A stretch of 64,000 nt of DNA from CAYQVO01 sp964421085. GTDB lineage: Bacteria; Bdellovibrionota_C; UBA2361; CAYQVO01. The position numbers and the translations under genes were made by a program. Position 1 is the stretch's first letter, and each line of letters begins with the position of its first letter. The notes below the pieces were generated by a model. The model did not search any database, was not told the DNA's origin, and saw nothing but the letters and a program-made list of their open reading frames with translations. This document shows, piece after piece, positions 42,501 through 50,181 of the stretch. The stretch lies in NCBI GenBank assembly GCA_964421085.1, contig CAYQVO010000001.1:1-64000 (forward strand), in the 5' to 3' direction.

Positions 42501-43176
42501 CAAAGGCGCAAGCGTTCAAAGTAGGCAACTTGCTCAGTTAGAAAACCAAGTTGATAGAACAACCAATGCCTTTAATAAACTTAAAGACGCATCGAAAACC
42601 GCTGAAGAAAAAGCGATGGATGCTTTCTTGGCGGGAAGAAAAGACTTTGCCGATGCTGCAAAGCAAGGCGGGCTTTCGCACGATATTTTAGGCTTTGGCA
42701 ACGTAAAGGGAGCGGTTAATAGCCTCATGGGGCTAGGCACAAAAGGCGGCGCTCTTTCGGTTGAATCTATCAAGGCCATTGGAGCAGAAGCGGAGCAAGC
42801 TGGAAAAACCACGCTCGCCGATATTATTCAGTTTCTTCAAAATCAGGGGATGGACATTGGAACTTTGCAGAAGTTTCAAGCTGGAGCGGAAAAGGCAGGA
42901 CTCGAGAGCGTTTCTGATTTCCTCAATATCTCGGATGCCGATGCACTTAAATTCCTTTCCACGTTGCAGGAAATTAAGTTCCCATTTGCTGAAACCTCTA
43001 AGGCCATTTCAGACACACTCGCAAAGCTTGATAAGCTTAGAAACTCGAAAGTAAATGTCGATGTGAATTTAAGAATCAAGGCCAGCTACGATAACGAGAT
43101 AGCGAAGAAATATGGCCCGATTGTAAACTTTCAATCTGCCTATGCTTCAAGTCAAGGGCCAAGTAACAATCGGTGA
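39592..43176 (+). CDS. tail tape measure protein
   Basis: The protein is 1194 aa from a TTG start. Long amphipathic helices and coiled coils alternate with a Gly/Ser-rich hydrophobic patch near residues 555-620 (IGGTIGSSIGESLGG and AVGSAIGSVIVDG) and one hydrophobic segment near residues 75-95 (AGISAGAVILAGTAVVTALG). By the usual 0.15 nm per residue the tail would be about 180 nm long. The largest phage gene, it follows the chaperone as expected. Confidence 0.9.
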   Translation: MATQYQDIVIRVDAKGAVSVLNQAGEAVKKFDSATQAATSGLNKFEREVQKIGSASVGGVSKLASEFGNLGKVAGISAGAVILAGTAVVTALGKVAQQGERLADAEKAFNRLAKAAGQSGEQLLSNFGSALDYTVPKMEQMQILSKMLSAGLDPKDFDLYARAARSMGEAFGSDAKDGLNRMYQAIVGGQTESLKHIGIMVSAESSSRKWARANANLGKSFEDVLQRMTPEAKLIALQEEATEKLKEKYSALGQATVGAGDAFTQVQIAAKGGLHELTKGIGTNEELSAVFQELASVIRGLPWQAVSDGLSSIVSHLIPAKDECEKLADAASRAWTELKNLASETFSVQIQVDAIDQLSWADSPALKFAKLIADKFKPAKQAVAEVSAEGQTQVDVWGDLSKGVQLFDHNLKAATKSSKKLLEPEDSKTKQRAAEKLEESIKGIREQIEKIYKTGSYGSNLNAFAQIAGEETKDNVAEIAENMAKVAEALIRAGQPASQVSAALNEAAEGARKLREFSDQTAVQFVNSRDTSSTKGPWDGVGKELSAEITSSLIDGVKNAKNSSDWANVIGDLGGSIGGTIGSSIGESLGGEGLGGEILGEVGGAVGSAIGSVIVDGITEALGNSDSKSTKARKAADQYIGDILRKSNVVTIVNGELQRISDLTFKGSTDAAFKALPAQAQSAFSAVGDAWTQVMAEAGVDVENLSVSLTNVFSSNVGGSIADLRVLIKALGKDAAELAEALMIAFNQGKMSAQELMNELQGLQSTMSAGIPEAVGAVDVAFKRTQEAGWSGGAVLTDAIASVAVEAMELGAKTFPELQAIMVNTFGISAEAAANFINGCTAAGIKSLEDLRAASDATLVAVAANMEAGSKGQAMTYKPISFDPPSTKGFGGASSAMKNTAKDAKDAAKEIRDLVEASGAYSDILSKVAAHEMTVAEEGKALKKLYGEMAKAQKAMTSAENKLDEYLSKHKGASVQSRQLAQLENQVDRTTNAFNKLKDASKTAEEKAMDAFLAGRKDFADAAKQGGLSHDILGFGNVKGAVNSLMGLGTKGGALSVESIKAIGAEAEQAGKTTLADIIQFLQNQGMDIGTLQKFQAGAEKAGLESVSDFLNISDADALKFLSTLQEIKFPFAETSKAISDTLAKLDKLRNSKVNVDVNLRIKASYDNEIAKKYGPIVNFQSAYASSQGPSNNR

Positions 43177-43997
43177 TTTACATAAGTTACCCGCATATTC
43201 AGAGCAATGCCCTTGTCAGGACTTCTTCGCAAACTTTCGACGGTATTTATGCGCTCGGGAATCTGGTTAATGGCGAGCGATACCTAAGAGGCAAACTAGC
43301 TTCAGCGGTAGCGGCTGATCCATTAATTACCTATGACCTTGGCACCGTAGCAGCGGCGGCAACTACGGCAACGGTAAATCATTTGATTATTGCTAGGGCC
43401 GATCTCTTAAAGGCGCAAAATATAGGCACGATAACTATCAAGGCGCATACCTCTGATAGCTATGCAGGAGCTACTTCTGTTTATAGCGATGCATCCTTTG
43501 CAAGCGCTACGCTTTACGGGCCAAATGCGACAGATTACATAGCGACATTTGCAACTACGGCAGCAAAACAGTTTTGGTATGTCGCTTTCACTCGCTCCGC
43601 TGGAACTACAACGATAGAACACTCAAAACATTATTTAGGCCAATGCCTTGATTTAGGCGTTGGACCATCTTCGTTGTCATTTGAAAAGATACCAGGGGAA
43701 ACACCGGGCGAAAAAACAACTTCAGGCGCTCTTGATATGATGAGGCTGGATGAACCAAAAATCAGACTTGAGCTTGAATGGACAGGCGTTTCAGATGCGC
43801 TTACCAATACATTCGAGCAAAAGATACTAAGGACAAAAGACATAAATCGGTTTTTCCTTTACACCACAACGCAGCATTATCTTTTGATGGGCCGAAGGAT
43901 AATGCATTGCGAATGCTTAGACGGCTCAACATCAAACCCCGATGGCATCCCTAACTGGAATACCATCAGCGCAACCTTTCAGGAAATCATAGGCTAA
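43173..43997 (+). CDS. tail-tip protein (distal tail), paralogue of the next gene
   Basis: The protein is 274 aa from a GTG overlapping the tape measure stop. Residues 25-150 (LVNGERYLRG, YDLG, VNHLIIARADLL, YVAFTRSAG) form a beta-sandwich similar in layout to the following gene, like a galactose-binding/F5-8-type module. The C-terminal half includes EWTGVSDALTNTFEQKIL. Probably part of the distal tail or baseplate. Confidence 0.6.
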   Translation: MIYISYPHIQSNALVRTSSQTFDGIYALGNLVNGERYLRGKLASAVAADPLITYDLGTVAAAATTATVNHLIIARADLLKAQNIGTITIKAHTSDSYAGATSVYSDASFASATLYGPNATDYIATFATTAAKQFWYVAFTRSAGTTTIEHSKHYLGQCLDLGVGPSSLSFEKIPGETPGEKTTSGALDMMRLDEPKIRLELEWTGVSDALTNTFEQKILRTKDINRFFLYTTTQHYLLMGRRIMHCECLDGSTSNPDGIPNWNTISATFQEIIG

Positions 43998-43998
43998 G

Positions 43999-44763
43999 TT
44001 GACAAACCTTCTTTTTGGATACTCCGACATTGCGCGGAAAGGCACACTCACGGCCACTCCCGCAGCAGAGGCCGGATTTTCAGAAACAAACCTATGCTTA
44101 GGGCCGCGCAAAAACTACTGGAGAAGCGGAACATCTCAAACCACTCAAACGCTCGTTTGGGATTTAGGCGCATCGATTACTCGCGCTTGCAACTTCCTAT
44201 TCGTTGCAAGAATGGATCTTTTCTACCGTTCAACTGCAGCGGCAAGGATTGATTTGAAATCGTCAAGTGACGGGGCTTCGTTTACTAGCCGATCTCTAAC
44301 TTCCTTGACAGCCGCAAGCCTCATAGGTTCACAGGCAAGAGATTTCGTTACTACCTTTGCAGCAACTTCAGCCTATCGCTATTGGCAACTAAACCTTACC
44401 AATGCAGGCGGAAGTGCTACGCAGCCAGCTTTTTCTAATGTGATGTTCGGCACTGCTTTTGACTTCGGACGCGATCCTGCATGGGGACGAACCTCTCAGA
44501 GAGTAGCAGAAGTAAAAGGGCAGCGAGTCCCGGCGCTAGTCTTTGACTTTCAATACTCTGGATTAACTAACGCAAAGATCCAATCTTTCTATGATGAGAT
44601 AGGAGACTATACCGACATACAACCGATTGCGCTTATTTCGTCCACGTATCATCCGCAAATTCAAAACCTCTCCGCCGTTCATGCTGTAATAACAAGCGCC
44701 AGGGCAACTTACGAATCGGTTAATACATGGGGGCTAACCCTTACTTGCGAGGAGTGTGTTTAG
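43999..44763 (+). CDS. tail-tip protein, paralogue of the preceding gene
   Basis: The protein is 254 aa from a TTG. Matching elements in the same order as the previous protein: TNLCLGPRKNYWRSG, VWDLG, CNFLFVARMDL, YRYWQLNLTNAGG and FDFQYSGLTNAKIQSFYDEI. The two proteins look like an ancient tandem duplication. Likely distal tail/hub component. Confidence 0.6.
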   Translation: MTNLLFGYSDIARKGTLTATPAAEAGFSETNLCLGPRKNYWRSGTSQTTQTLVWDLGASITRACNFLFVARMDLFYRSTAAARIDLKSSSDGASFTSRSLTSLTAASLIGSQARDFVTTFAATSAYRYWQLNLTNAGGSATQPAFSNVMFGTAFDFGRDPAWGRTSQRVAEVKGQRVPALVFDFQYSGLTNAKIQSFYDEIGDYTDIQPIALISSTYHPQIQNLSAVHAVITSARATYESVNTWGLTLTCEECV

Positions 44764-47169
44764 ATGACTACTCCCGCCGTTCAAAGCTGGTTTGCGTTTC
44801 ATATCACGTTAAAGCATATGACTTCCGGCGCATCCTTAGTGTTGCGGTTTTCTAACCGGATGCCGACTGGCGAAACCACGGTTATCTATTACCCGCTTTT
44901 AAAAAGCATTTCGGGGCTTGGTTTAGCGCTCGGTCAAAATGGTATGCCAGCGGCAAGCTCTGGCACTGTGACAATTAAAGATCCTTTCTCGAGCATCGGA
45001 GAAGAACTCAGAGTTTTCGATCTTCTTCAGGAATATACGGGCGTAAACCAAGCGGTTGAATTTTACGATGCCCGCACAACGCTGTCAGATACTTCGCCTT
45101 ATGCTGATATGGTGCTTAGATGGTCAGGCGTTTGCAAAAGCATAACGAAAGGATTTTCAGACGGCGATCAGACGCTAACTTTCAACGTGCAAAGTCAGAC
45201 CATTCCGCAAAAGGCTATTTCTGCGAGCATTGATGATACAAATCTTTTATCTCCAGCGGTTACTCCTGCCGCCACTGTAGTAGAAGGCGCAAGGGGGAAG
45301 GCGGTTCCTTTCGTATTCGGGCAGGGAACTGTCAATATCCCTGGCATCCAATACCGCGTTGACTCTGCTTCCGCTTACGCTTTCGCTTCGGCAACCAGAG
45401 GGCTAGATCCGCAAGAAACAACGGGCGATTTAAATCATATATATGTAAAAGATTCTAAGGGCGTATTTAGGAATGCGTATGTTTTTAATACCGCCATCGA
45501 AGAAGGTCATGTTTTCGCGAGGGCAGGCGCAGAAGGCGGTGCTAGTACGCCAGAGGCGGTTGACGGCTCTATTGAGTATTGCTATCCCTTCCAGGCAAAA
45601 TGGATCGTACCCTTTAGCTCCGAAGATGGAGTGATAGTTAGCGGCGGGCAATGGCGCTTTAGGGGGCTTAACAATGGCGGATTAACCCCTATTGGAAACC
45701 TCGTCTTTTCAATCTACGCGCTCGGGACTTACGATCCGGGGCAATATTATATTCCTATCGAACCCGCACTTGCCACAGTCGAAGTGCCGAAGTCTGCCTA
45801 CCTGTCCCTTGTTAGGGGCGCTTCGGATTTTTGGGTTTATTTCCAATTTCCCGAAGCCTTCTACATGCCGCGAACTACATTCCCATCAGGCGTATATGGA
45901 TACGCCGTAGGCATAAAGCAATCAGCCTTCGCAACGACTGCAACAGATTTCGTTTTCGGTAACTGCAACAAAGATGCTGGCACCTTCCTTTATGGCTATA
46001 GAGATGTCGCGATGAAAAGCGGTTGGAACTTTCCCGGAGCGTTAGCCGTTCCGCCATGCTTCAAGGTGTTTTGCCTTTCCGCATCTTGGGGAACAGATAC
46101 ATCTTCCGGGCGAAATATAAGGAAGTATCAGTTTAAACAATACCCGGATGTAGTAAGAAGCGCTTATGCAACTCAAATAAACGTCGAATTAATGGCGCGA
46201 ACCAAAGGCGCAGCCGATACTTCGGGCTATATTCCTGCAACAGACGATCTCGGAACCAAGTGCATTACACGGCCCGATCACGTAGCAGCCGCCATGACTG
46301 GAGATTGGACAGGGAGCGCATTTGCCAAAAGTACCAAGTGGGATTTCGATGCTTTCTCAACTACGTGCAACACGGTTTTTGCAACTTCGCATCCTTTTAA
46401 CAGGCGCGTTAATGGCTTTATCGAAGGCAGGCAAACGCAAGATGCCTACCTTCGCGCCCTTTGTTCTGAAACAGCTTGCAAGATTGCACAAAGAAGATCG
46501 GGTAAGTTTGCCCTTTGGCCTTGGGGAACTACTGGCACAGTTACGAAAGTATTCACCGATGAAGACATCCTATCTTTAAACTCATGGGAAAGGCTTGATT
46601 CATCAAGCGTTGTGAACAGAGCGCAGCTTTTTGGCGGGAAGGGTTACTTAAACGTAAATCAAGAAGTCGCCAACGCTCAAGATACCTTTGCAAACTACTC
46701 GCTTTCGCAAATGCGAGATAGCACTACGAGCGCTTATGATACCTTTCTTTGTGGTACATCGACTACGCTTTACGGAAGTTCGGAATTAGACCAGGTTGAA
46801 ACAGACCTTTTAGGCGATACCCAAAGCTTAAACACTCTCGCCGAATATTATTTAAGAGTTCATGACCATCCGCACACGGTGACTAGTTTTGATGTCAATT
46901 ATTATGACAATAACACGCTAGAGCTTTTGGACATCGTGGAGCTTTTATCCGCTATGCTTCCAGCTTCGGGCGGAAGTTCTCTATCGGGCAGGGAAGCAAC
47001 ATACACAGCCGAAGAAGTTTTGGCACATAACGGGCAATATGTGATTAGAGCGCAGCGCTACAGGGCGCAGCTTGTCGGCTGGACTATAAACTGGAGTCAG
47101 GGAAGCTTACCAACGCTTACCCTAGAGGCTCGAATTATCAAGCCCTATCACGCAAACGATCCAACATAA
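44764..47169 (+). CDS. large baseplate/tail hub protein
   Basis: The protein is 801 aa. It starts directly after the previous stop. The N-terminal half has beta-rich domains (FAFHITLKHMTSGASLVLRF) and FNVQSQTIPQKAISASI. The C-terminal half has SEDLDQVETDLLG-type and EYYLRVHDHPHTVTSFDVNY segments typical of hub proteins that close the tail tube. No enzymatic motif seen. Confidence 0.6.
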   Translation: MTTPAVQSWFAFHITLKHMTSGASLVLRFSNRMPTGETTVIYYPLLKSISGLGLALGQNGMPAASSGTVTIKDPFSSIGEELRVFDLLQEYTGVNQAVEFYDARTTLSDTSPYADMVLRWSGVCKSITKGFSDGDQTLTFNVQSQTIPQKAISASIDDTNLLSPAVTPAATVVEGARGKAVPFVFGQGTVNIPGIQYRVDSASAYAFASATRGLDPQETTGDLNHIYVKDSKGVFRNAYVFNTAIEEGHVFARAGAEGGASTPEAVDGSIEYCYPFQAKWIVPFSSEDGVIVSGGQWRFRGLNNGGLTPIGNLVFSIYALGTYDPGQYYIPIEPALATVEVPKSAYLSLVRGASDFWVYFQFPEAFYMPRTTFPSGVYGYAVGIKQSAFATTATDFVFGNCNKDAGTFLYGYRDVAMKSGWNFPGALAVPPCFKVFCLSASWGTDTSSGRNIRKYQFKQYPDVVRSAYATQINVELMARTKGAADTSGYIPATDDLGTKCITRPDHVAAAMTGDWTGSAFAKSTKWDFDAFSTTCNTVFATSHPFNRRVNGFIEGRQTQDAYLRALCSETACKIAQRRSGKFALWPWGTTGTVTKVFTDEDILSLNSWERLDSSSVVNRAQLFGGKGYLNVNQEVANAQDTFANYSLSQMRDSTTSAYDTFLCGTSTTLYGSSELDQVETDLLGDTQSLNTLAEYYLRVHDHPHTVTSFDVNYYDNNTLELLDIVELLSAMLPASGGSSLSGREATYTAEEVLAHNGQYVIRAQRYRAQLVGWTINWSQGSLPTLTLEARIIKPYHANDPT

Positions 47170-47185
47170 ACAGGAGTAAAGAAAA

Positions 47186-47638
47186 ATGGCTTACGCCGAT
47201 GCATTGCGTTCGAAGACTTGGACGGCCAGCGATATTGCAGCGCTGATTGAAGGAATTTTCGTTGCGGGCTTCCCGCTTACGTGGACGGGTTGGACCCCTA
47301 CCTACGGAGTACCGGGGGGGTTGACTTATGGCTCCGTAACAACCACTGCCGCTAAATACATACAAATCGGCAAGCTGGTGTTTTTTTATATCCGCTGTTC
47401 CGGAACACTCGGAGGCTTGGCAGCGGGCGGGTTGAGTTTTACCGCACCCGTAGCGCAGTCCACCGCTAACGATACGGCTTGCGGAAGCGTGATGACGGTT
47501 GATAACGGCACATACAAAACCGGCATTCTGGCATTGCAGACTAGTAACAGAATCTTTGCTTATAAGCACGACTTGGCCGCATGGGCAACGAGCGGAACGG
47601 CTACGCTTTCAGGCTGCGGGTTTTATGCCGCAACGTAG
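47186..47638 (+). CDS. short tail fibre/receptor-binding protein
   Basis: The protein is 150 aa. WTGWTPTYGVPGGLTYGSVTT, then YIQIGKLVFFYIRCSGT, resembles the C-terminal knob-like domain seen in many phage fibres ('WTPTYTGSGSMTF...'). Aromatic-rich with low charge. RBS GGAGTAAAG. Located between hub and lysis genes. Confidence 0.55.
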   Translation: MAYADALRSKTWTASDIAALIEGIFVAGFPLTWTGWTPTYGVPGGLTYGSVTTTAAKYIQIGKLVFFYIRCSGTLGGLAAGGLSFTAPVAQSTANDTACGSVMTVDNGTYKTGILALQTSNRIFAYKHDLAAWATSGTATLSGCGFYAAT

Positions 47639-47676
47639 CCCATCAAAGCAATTCTTTCAACGTAAGGGTTAGTAAA

Positions 47677-47949
47677 ATGAACTTACCAACAAACGGCAAC
47701 GGGCAAACGAAATGGATGCTAGGCTTTTTTGCAGCCTTGCTTCTTTCCATCTTCGGGCTTTGGGTGACTAACATAACGTCTGCCATGAATCTGTTTCAGT
47801 CAGGAGCAACGGAAAGGACGGCGCGCATTGCAGCACTTGAAACAACGCAGCAATTCAACGCCGAAAAGCTTGAAACCGTAGATAGAAAAATCGATCAGGT
47901 GCTTGATAAGCTAGATGCCCACATGACCGGAGTTATAAGGCAGAGATGA
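47677..47949 (+). CDS. membrane-anchored coiled-coil protein, XhlA/holin-accessory-like
   Basis: The protein is 90 aa from ATG 47677. One membrane helix (KWMLGFFAALLLSIFGLWV, residues 12-30) is followed by a coiled coil with ERTARIAALETTQQFNAEKLE and VDRKIDQVLDKLDAHM. This is the layout of small lysis accessory proteins such as XhlA-type. It overlaps the lysozyme gene by 4 nt. Confidence 0.55.
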   Translation: MNLPTNGNGQTKWMLGFFAALLLSIFGLWVTNITSAMNLFQSGATERTARIAALETTQQFNAEKLETVDRKIDQVLDKLDAHMTGVIRQR

Positions 47950-48407
47950 CTGAAGAAGAGTTCACGGCACTTGCTCGCACAATGCTGGAAAGAGACGAAG
48001 GAAAAACAAGGCGCGTTTATCCTGACTCTCGCGGCATTATGACAGTAGGAATCGGACATAATCTTCAGGCCGTGGATTTAAGCGATAAGGCGATAAACCA
48101 GATTTTTGCCGATGATTTATTTACAGCGGCTTTTGCCATGCGGCGAGTCTTTGGAGATGAAACGCTTACAAAACTCAGCCTCAATAGAAAGCTCGCAATT
48201 TGCAATATGATTTTCAATCTTGGCGAAGGCGGGTTTATTCGCTTCAAAGAATTGATCAAGGCGATAAAAGAAGAGCGCTTTGATGATGCGGCTTCCGAGT
48301 GCTTTAAATCCCGTTGGGCATACCAGGTTGATGACGGGCCGGGAGGAAAACCGGGGATGGCGGATAGGGTAGCCTTCATGCTGGCTAAGGATAAATTCCC
48401 ATACTAA
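47946..48407 (+). CDS. endolysin, GH24 T4-type lysozyme
   Basis: The protein is 153 aa. The catalytic triad E18, D27 and T33 has exactly the T4 lysozyme spacing (E11-D20-T26), in ERDEGKTRRVYPDSRG followed by IMTVGIGH. Further family segments are FNLGEGGFIRFKELIKAI and SRWAYQVDD. It cuts peptidoglycan. No signal peptide, so it needs a holin. Confidence 0.9.
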   Translation: MTEEEFTALARTMLERDEGKTRRVYPDSRGIMTVGIGHNLQAVDLSDKAINQIFADDLFTAAFAMRRVFGDETLTKLSLNRKLAICNMIFNLGEGGFIRFKELIKAIKEERFDDAASECFKSRWAYQVDDGPGGKPGMADRVAFMLAKDKFPY

Positions 48408-49199
48408 ATGAAATACATACTTTTCTTTCTACTATTGCCGGGTTTGGCGATAGCAGAAAGGGGAGTCTCTTTCCTAGGCATGGAGGCGTTCGACTCTGAG
48501 ACATGCACGAAAGCGCTTCGGGTTTATGAGGCAGTTAAGCGCCCTTGGGCCGCGATGCTTTGGGGTAGCTTCGGCAAAACTCATATTTGTCCGGAGCGCT
48601 TTCTTGCACTTCCCCAAAAGACAAAGCGCCTAGAGATATATGCAGACAACGGAACTTGCAACCGCTCAGGGCGGCATTGCACAAAATACGATAGGCCAGA
48701 GTTTACGAAGCGCATTAAACAGATTGCTGCTTGGATAAAGCCGCGCATTTCGCTTGCCTCTTATTGGGTAATGATGCGGCTTGAAGACGACGAGCGAGAA
48801 GCAACCGTTAAAAAGAAGCGCACTATCATGCGGCGATACTTACCTAGGGCGGTAAAGCTTGGAAGGAATCCAAATGTTAAAACCTCTTATTTTAGCGGCT
48901 TTGATATTGCAGAGTTGCACGGCTTTCAGCGCACCGATTTCCCAAGAGGAAAAATTCGAGTGCTATCAAACGATGGCTTCGATCTCGACCTTGGATCGGA
49001 GCGAATGTGTTGCATTGGGTATCTCAGGCTCTCCCAATTCGTGCCAGTCCTTCGAGCCTCGAAAGCAGCCGGCATCAATAATTTGTTATGGTTCCAAGCC
49101 CAAGGCGGATGCACTGAAATTTGGGTTGAGCCTATTAACCGGCATCCTGAGCTTTGGGACGCTGATATACGGACAATAAATAAGCTTTTACGGAATTAA
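48408..49199 (+). CDS. secreted protein in the lysis region
   Basis: The protein is 263 aa. An N-terminal signal peptide (YILFFLLLPGLAIA, cleavage after AIA at about residue 16) leads to a globular domain with paired cysteines (residues near 33, 61, 87, 94). Segments ISLASYWVMMRLEDDE, VKTSYFSGFDIAEL and NNLLWFQAQGG suggest a TIM-barrel-like enzyme. Possibly a periplasmic cell-wall or surface enzyme. An entire second gene is read inside its 3' part. Confidence 0.6.
   Translation: MKYILFFLLLPGLAIAERGVSFLGMEAFDSETCTKALRVYEAVKRPWAAMLWGSFGKTHICPERFLALPQKTKRLEIYADNGTCNRSGRHCTKYDRPEFTKRIKQIAAWIKPRISLASYWVMMRLEDDEREATVKKKRTIMRRYLPRAVKLGRNPNVKTSYFSGFDIAELHGFQRTDFPRGKIRVLSNDGFDLDLGSERMCCIGYLRLSQFVPVLRASKAAGINNLLWFQAQGGCTEIWVEPINRHPELWDADIRTINKLLRN
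48874..49179 (+). CDS. lipoprotein gene nested out of frame inside the secreted-protein gene
   Basis: The protein is 101 aa, read in the +1 frame inside 48408-49199 from ATG 48874. Its RBS GGAAGGA lies 7 bp upstream. An N-terminal signal with lipobox LILQSC (Cys at residue 14 or 15) marks a lipoprotein, with further Cys in the body and a C-terminal hydrophobic helix (FGLSLLTGILSFGTLIYG). This recalls Rz1, the lipoprotein nested in Rz, but the outer gene is not Rz-like. Confidence 0.65.
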   Translation: MLKPLILAALILQSCTAFSAPISQEEKFECYQTMASISTLDRSECVALGISGSPNSCQSFEPRKQPASIICYGSKPKADALKFGLSLLTGILSFGTLIYGQ

Positions 49200-49203
49200 T
49201 TAA

Positions 49204-50181
49204 ATGGCCGACAACGTAGAATTGCCGGGAGATGGCGAAACGGTAGCAACCGATTTCGTAGACGGCAAGCATTATCAAAGAGTAAAAATTGATGTTGGAG
49301 GGGAAGGTGCCGCAATGCCCCTGTCGGAAACTAATCCGCTTCCAATTTCCGGCACTGTCACGGCCAAGCCTTCAGGAACTTATTCAGCAACTGTTACCGT
49401 TTTAAACTCTTCACTTCCCGTTACTGGCACTTTCTATCCTGATACACAGCCAGTTTCGGGATCTCTTACTGTGAATGCAGGTAATGGAACCTTTTCCGTG
49501 GCAGGAACAGTAGGCATTTCTAATCTTCCTGCGGTGCAGCCGGTAAGTGGAGAAATTTCGATATCAAATTTTCCCGTCTCTCAAACGGTAGCTGGAACAG
49601 TTACTGCAAACGCAGGAAGTGGAACCTTTGCCACAACTTCCACCGTAAACAACTGGCCTTCCTCTTATCCAGTAACTGATAATGGCGGAAGCCTTACGGT
49701 AGATGGAACCGTTGCCGTGTCTTCCATGCCGGAAATAAGCATCGACACTACGGGGCTTGCAACTTATTCAGCGCAGGTTACAACGAATGCGCTACTTGAC
49801 GCGCTAGGCACCGGAACCTTCGCTGCAAATGTCACCGTGTTAAATCCCGTTAGTACCGTAACGGCAAATGCTGGAAGCGGTACATTCTCAACTTCAGGGA
49901 CGCAATGGATTTCGGGCGCAACGGGAACCTTTTCCACATCTGGCACAGTCGCAGTAAGCAACATGCCTAGCATCTTCCCACAGACTCCAGCGATGCCGCT
50001 TGATTGGACTACGTTCACGCTGGCTTACAACGGATCTAACCAACTTGAATCCATCAGATACAAAAAACTCATAAACGGAAGCCTCGATACGATCATGATG
50101 GTTTCCTTCAGCTACACCGGCAGTAATCTCACTACCGTTAACTATATTACCGAGAACATACCCGGAGAGTTGGGGGACTAA
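49204..50181 (+). CDS. tail fibre protein with Thr/Val/Gly-rich repeats
   Basis: The protein is 325 aa. Repeated units such as GTVTANAGSGTF, GTVAVSSMP and GTVGISNLP fill residues 45-270, predicted as a beta-stranded shaft. The C-terminal domain (FTLAYNGSNQLESIRYK) may trimerise or contact the receptor. It abuts the second fibre gene. Charge is low. Confidence 0.65.
   Translation: MADNVELPGDGETVATDFVDGKHYQRVKIDVGGEGAAMPLSETNPLPISGTVTAKPSGTYSATVTVLNSSLPVTGTFYPDTQPVSGSLTVNAGNGTFSVAGTVGISNLPAVQPVSGEISISNFPVSQTVAGTVTANAGSGTFATTSTVNNWPSSYPVTDNGGSLTVDGTVAVSSMPEISIDTTGLATYSAQVTTNALLDALGTGTFAANVTVLNPVSTVTANAGSGTFSTSGTQWISGATGTFSTSGTVAVSNMPSIFPQTPAMPLDWTTFTLAYNGSNQLESIRYKKLINGSLDTIMMVSFSYTGSNLTTVNYITENIPGELGD

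Noticed and set aside
48408..49199. True Rz/Rz1 spanin pair
   Set aside because: The outer protein has a cleavable signal peptide and globular domain rather than a membrane anchor with coiled coil.
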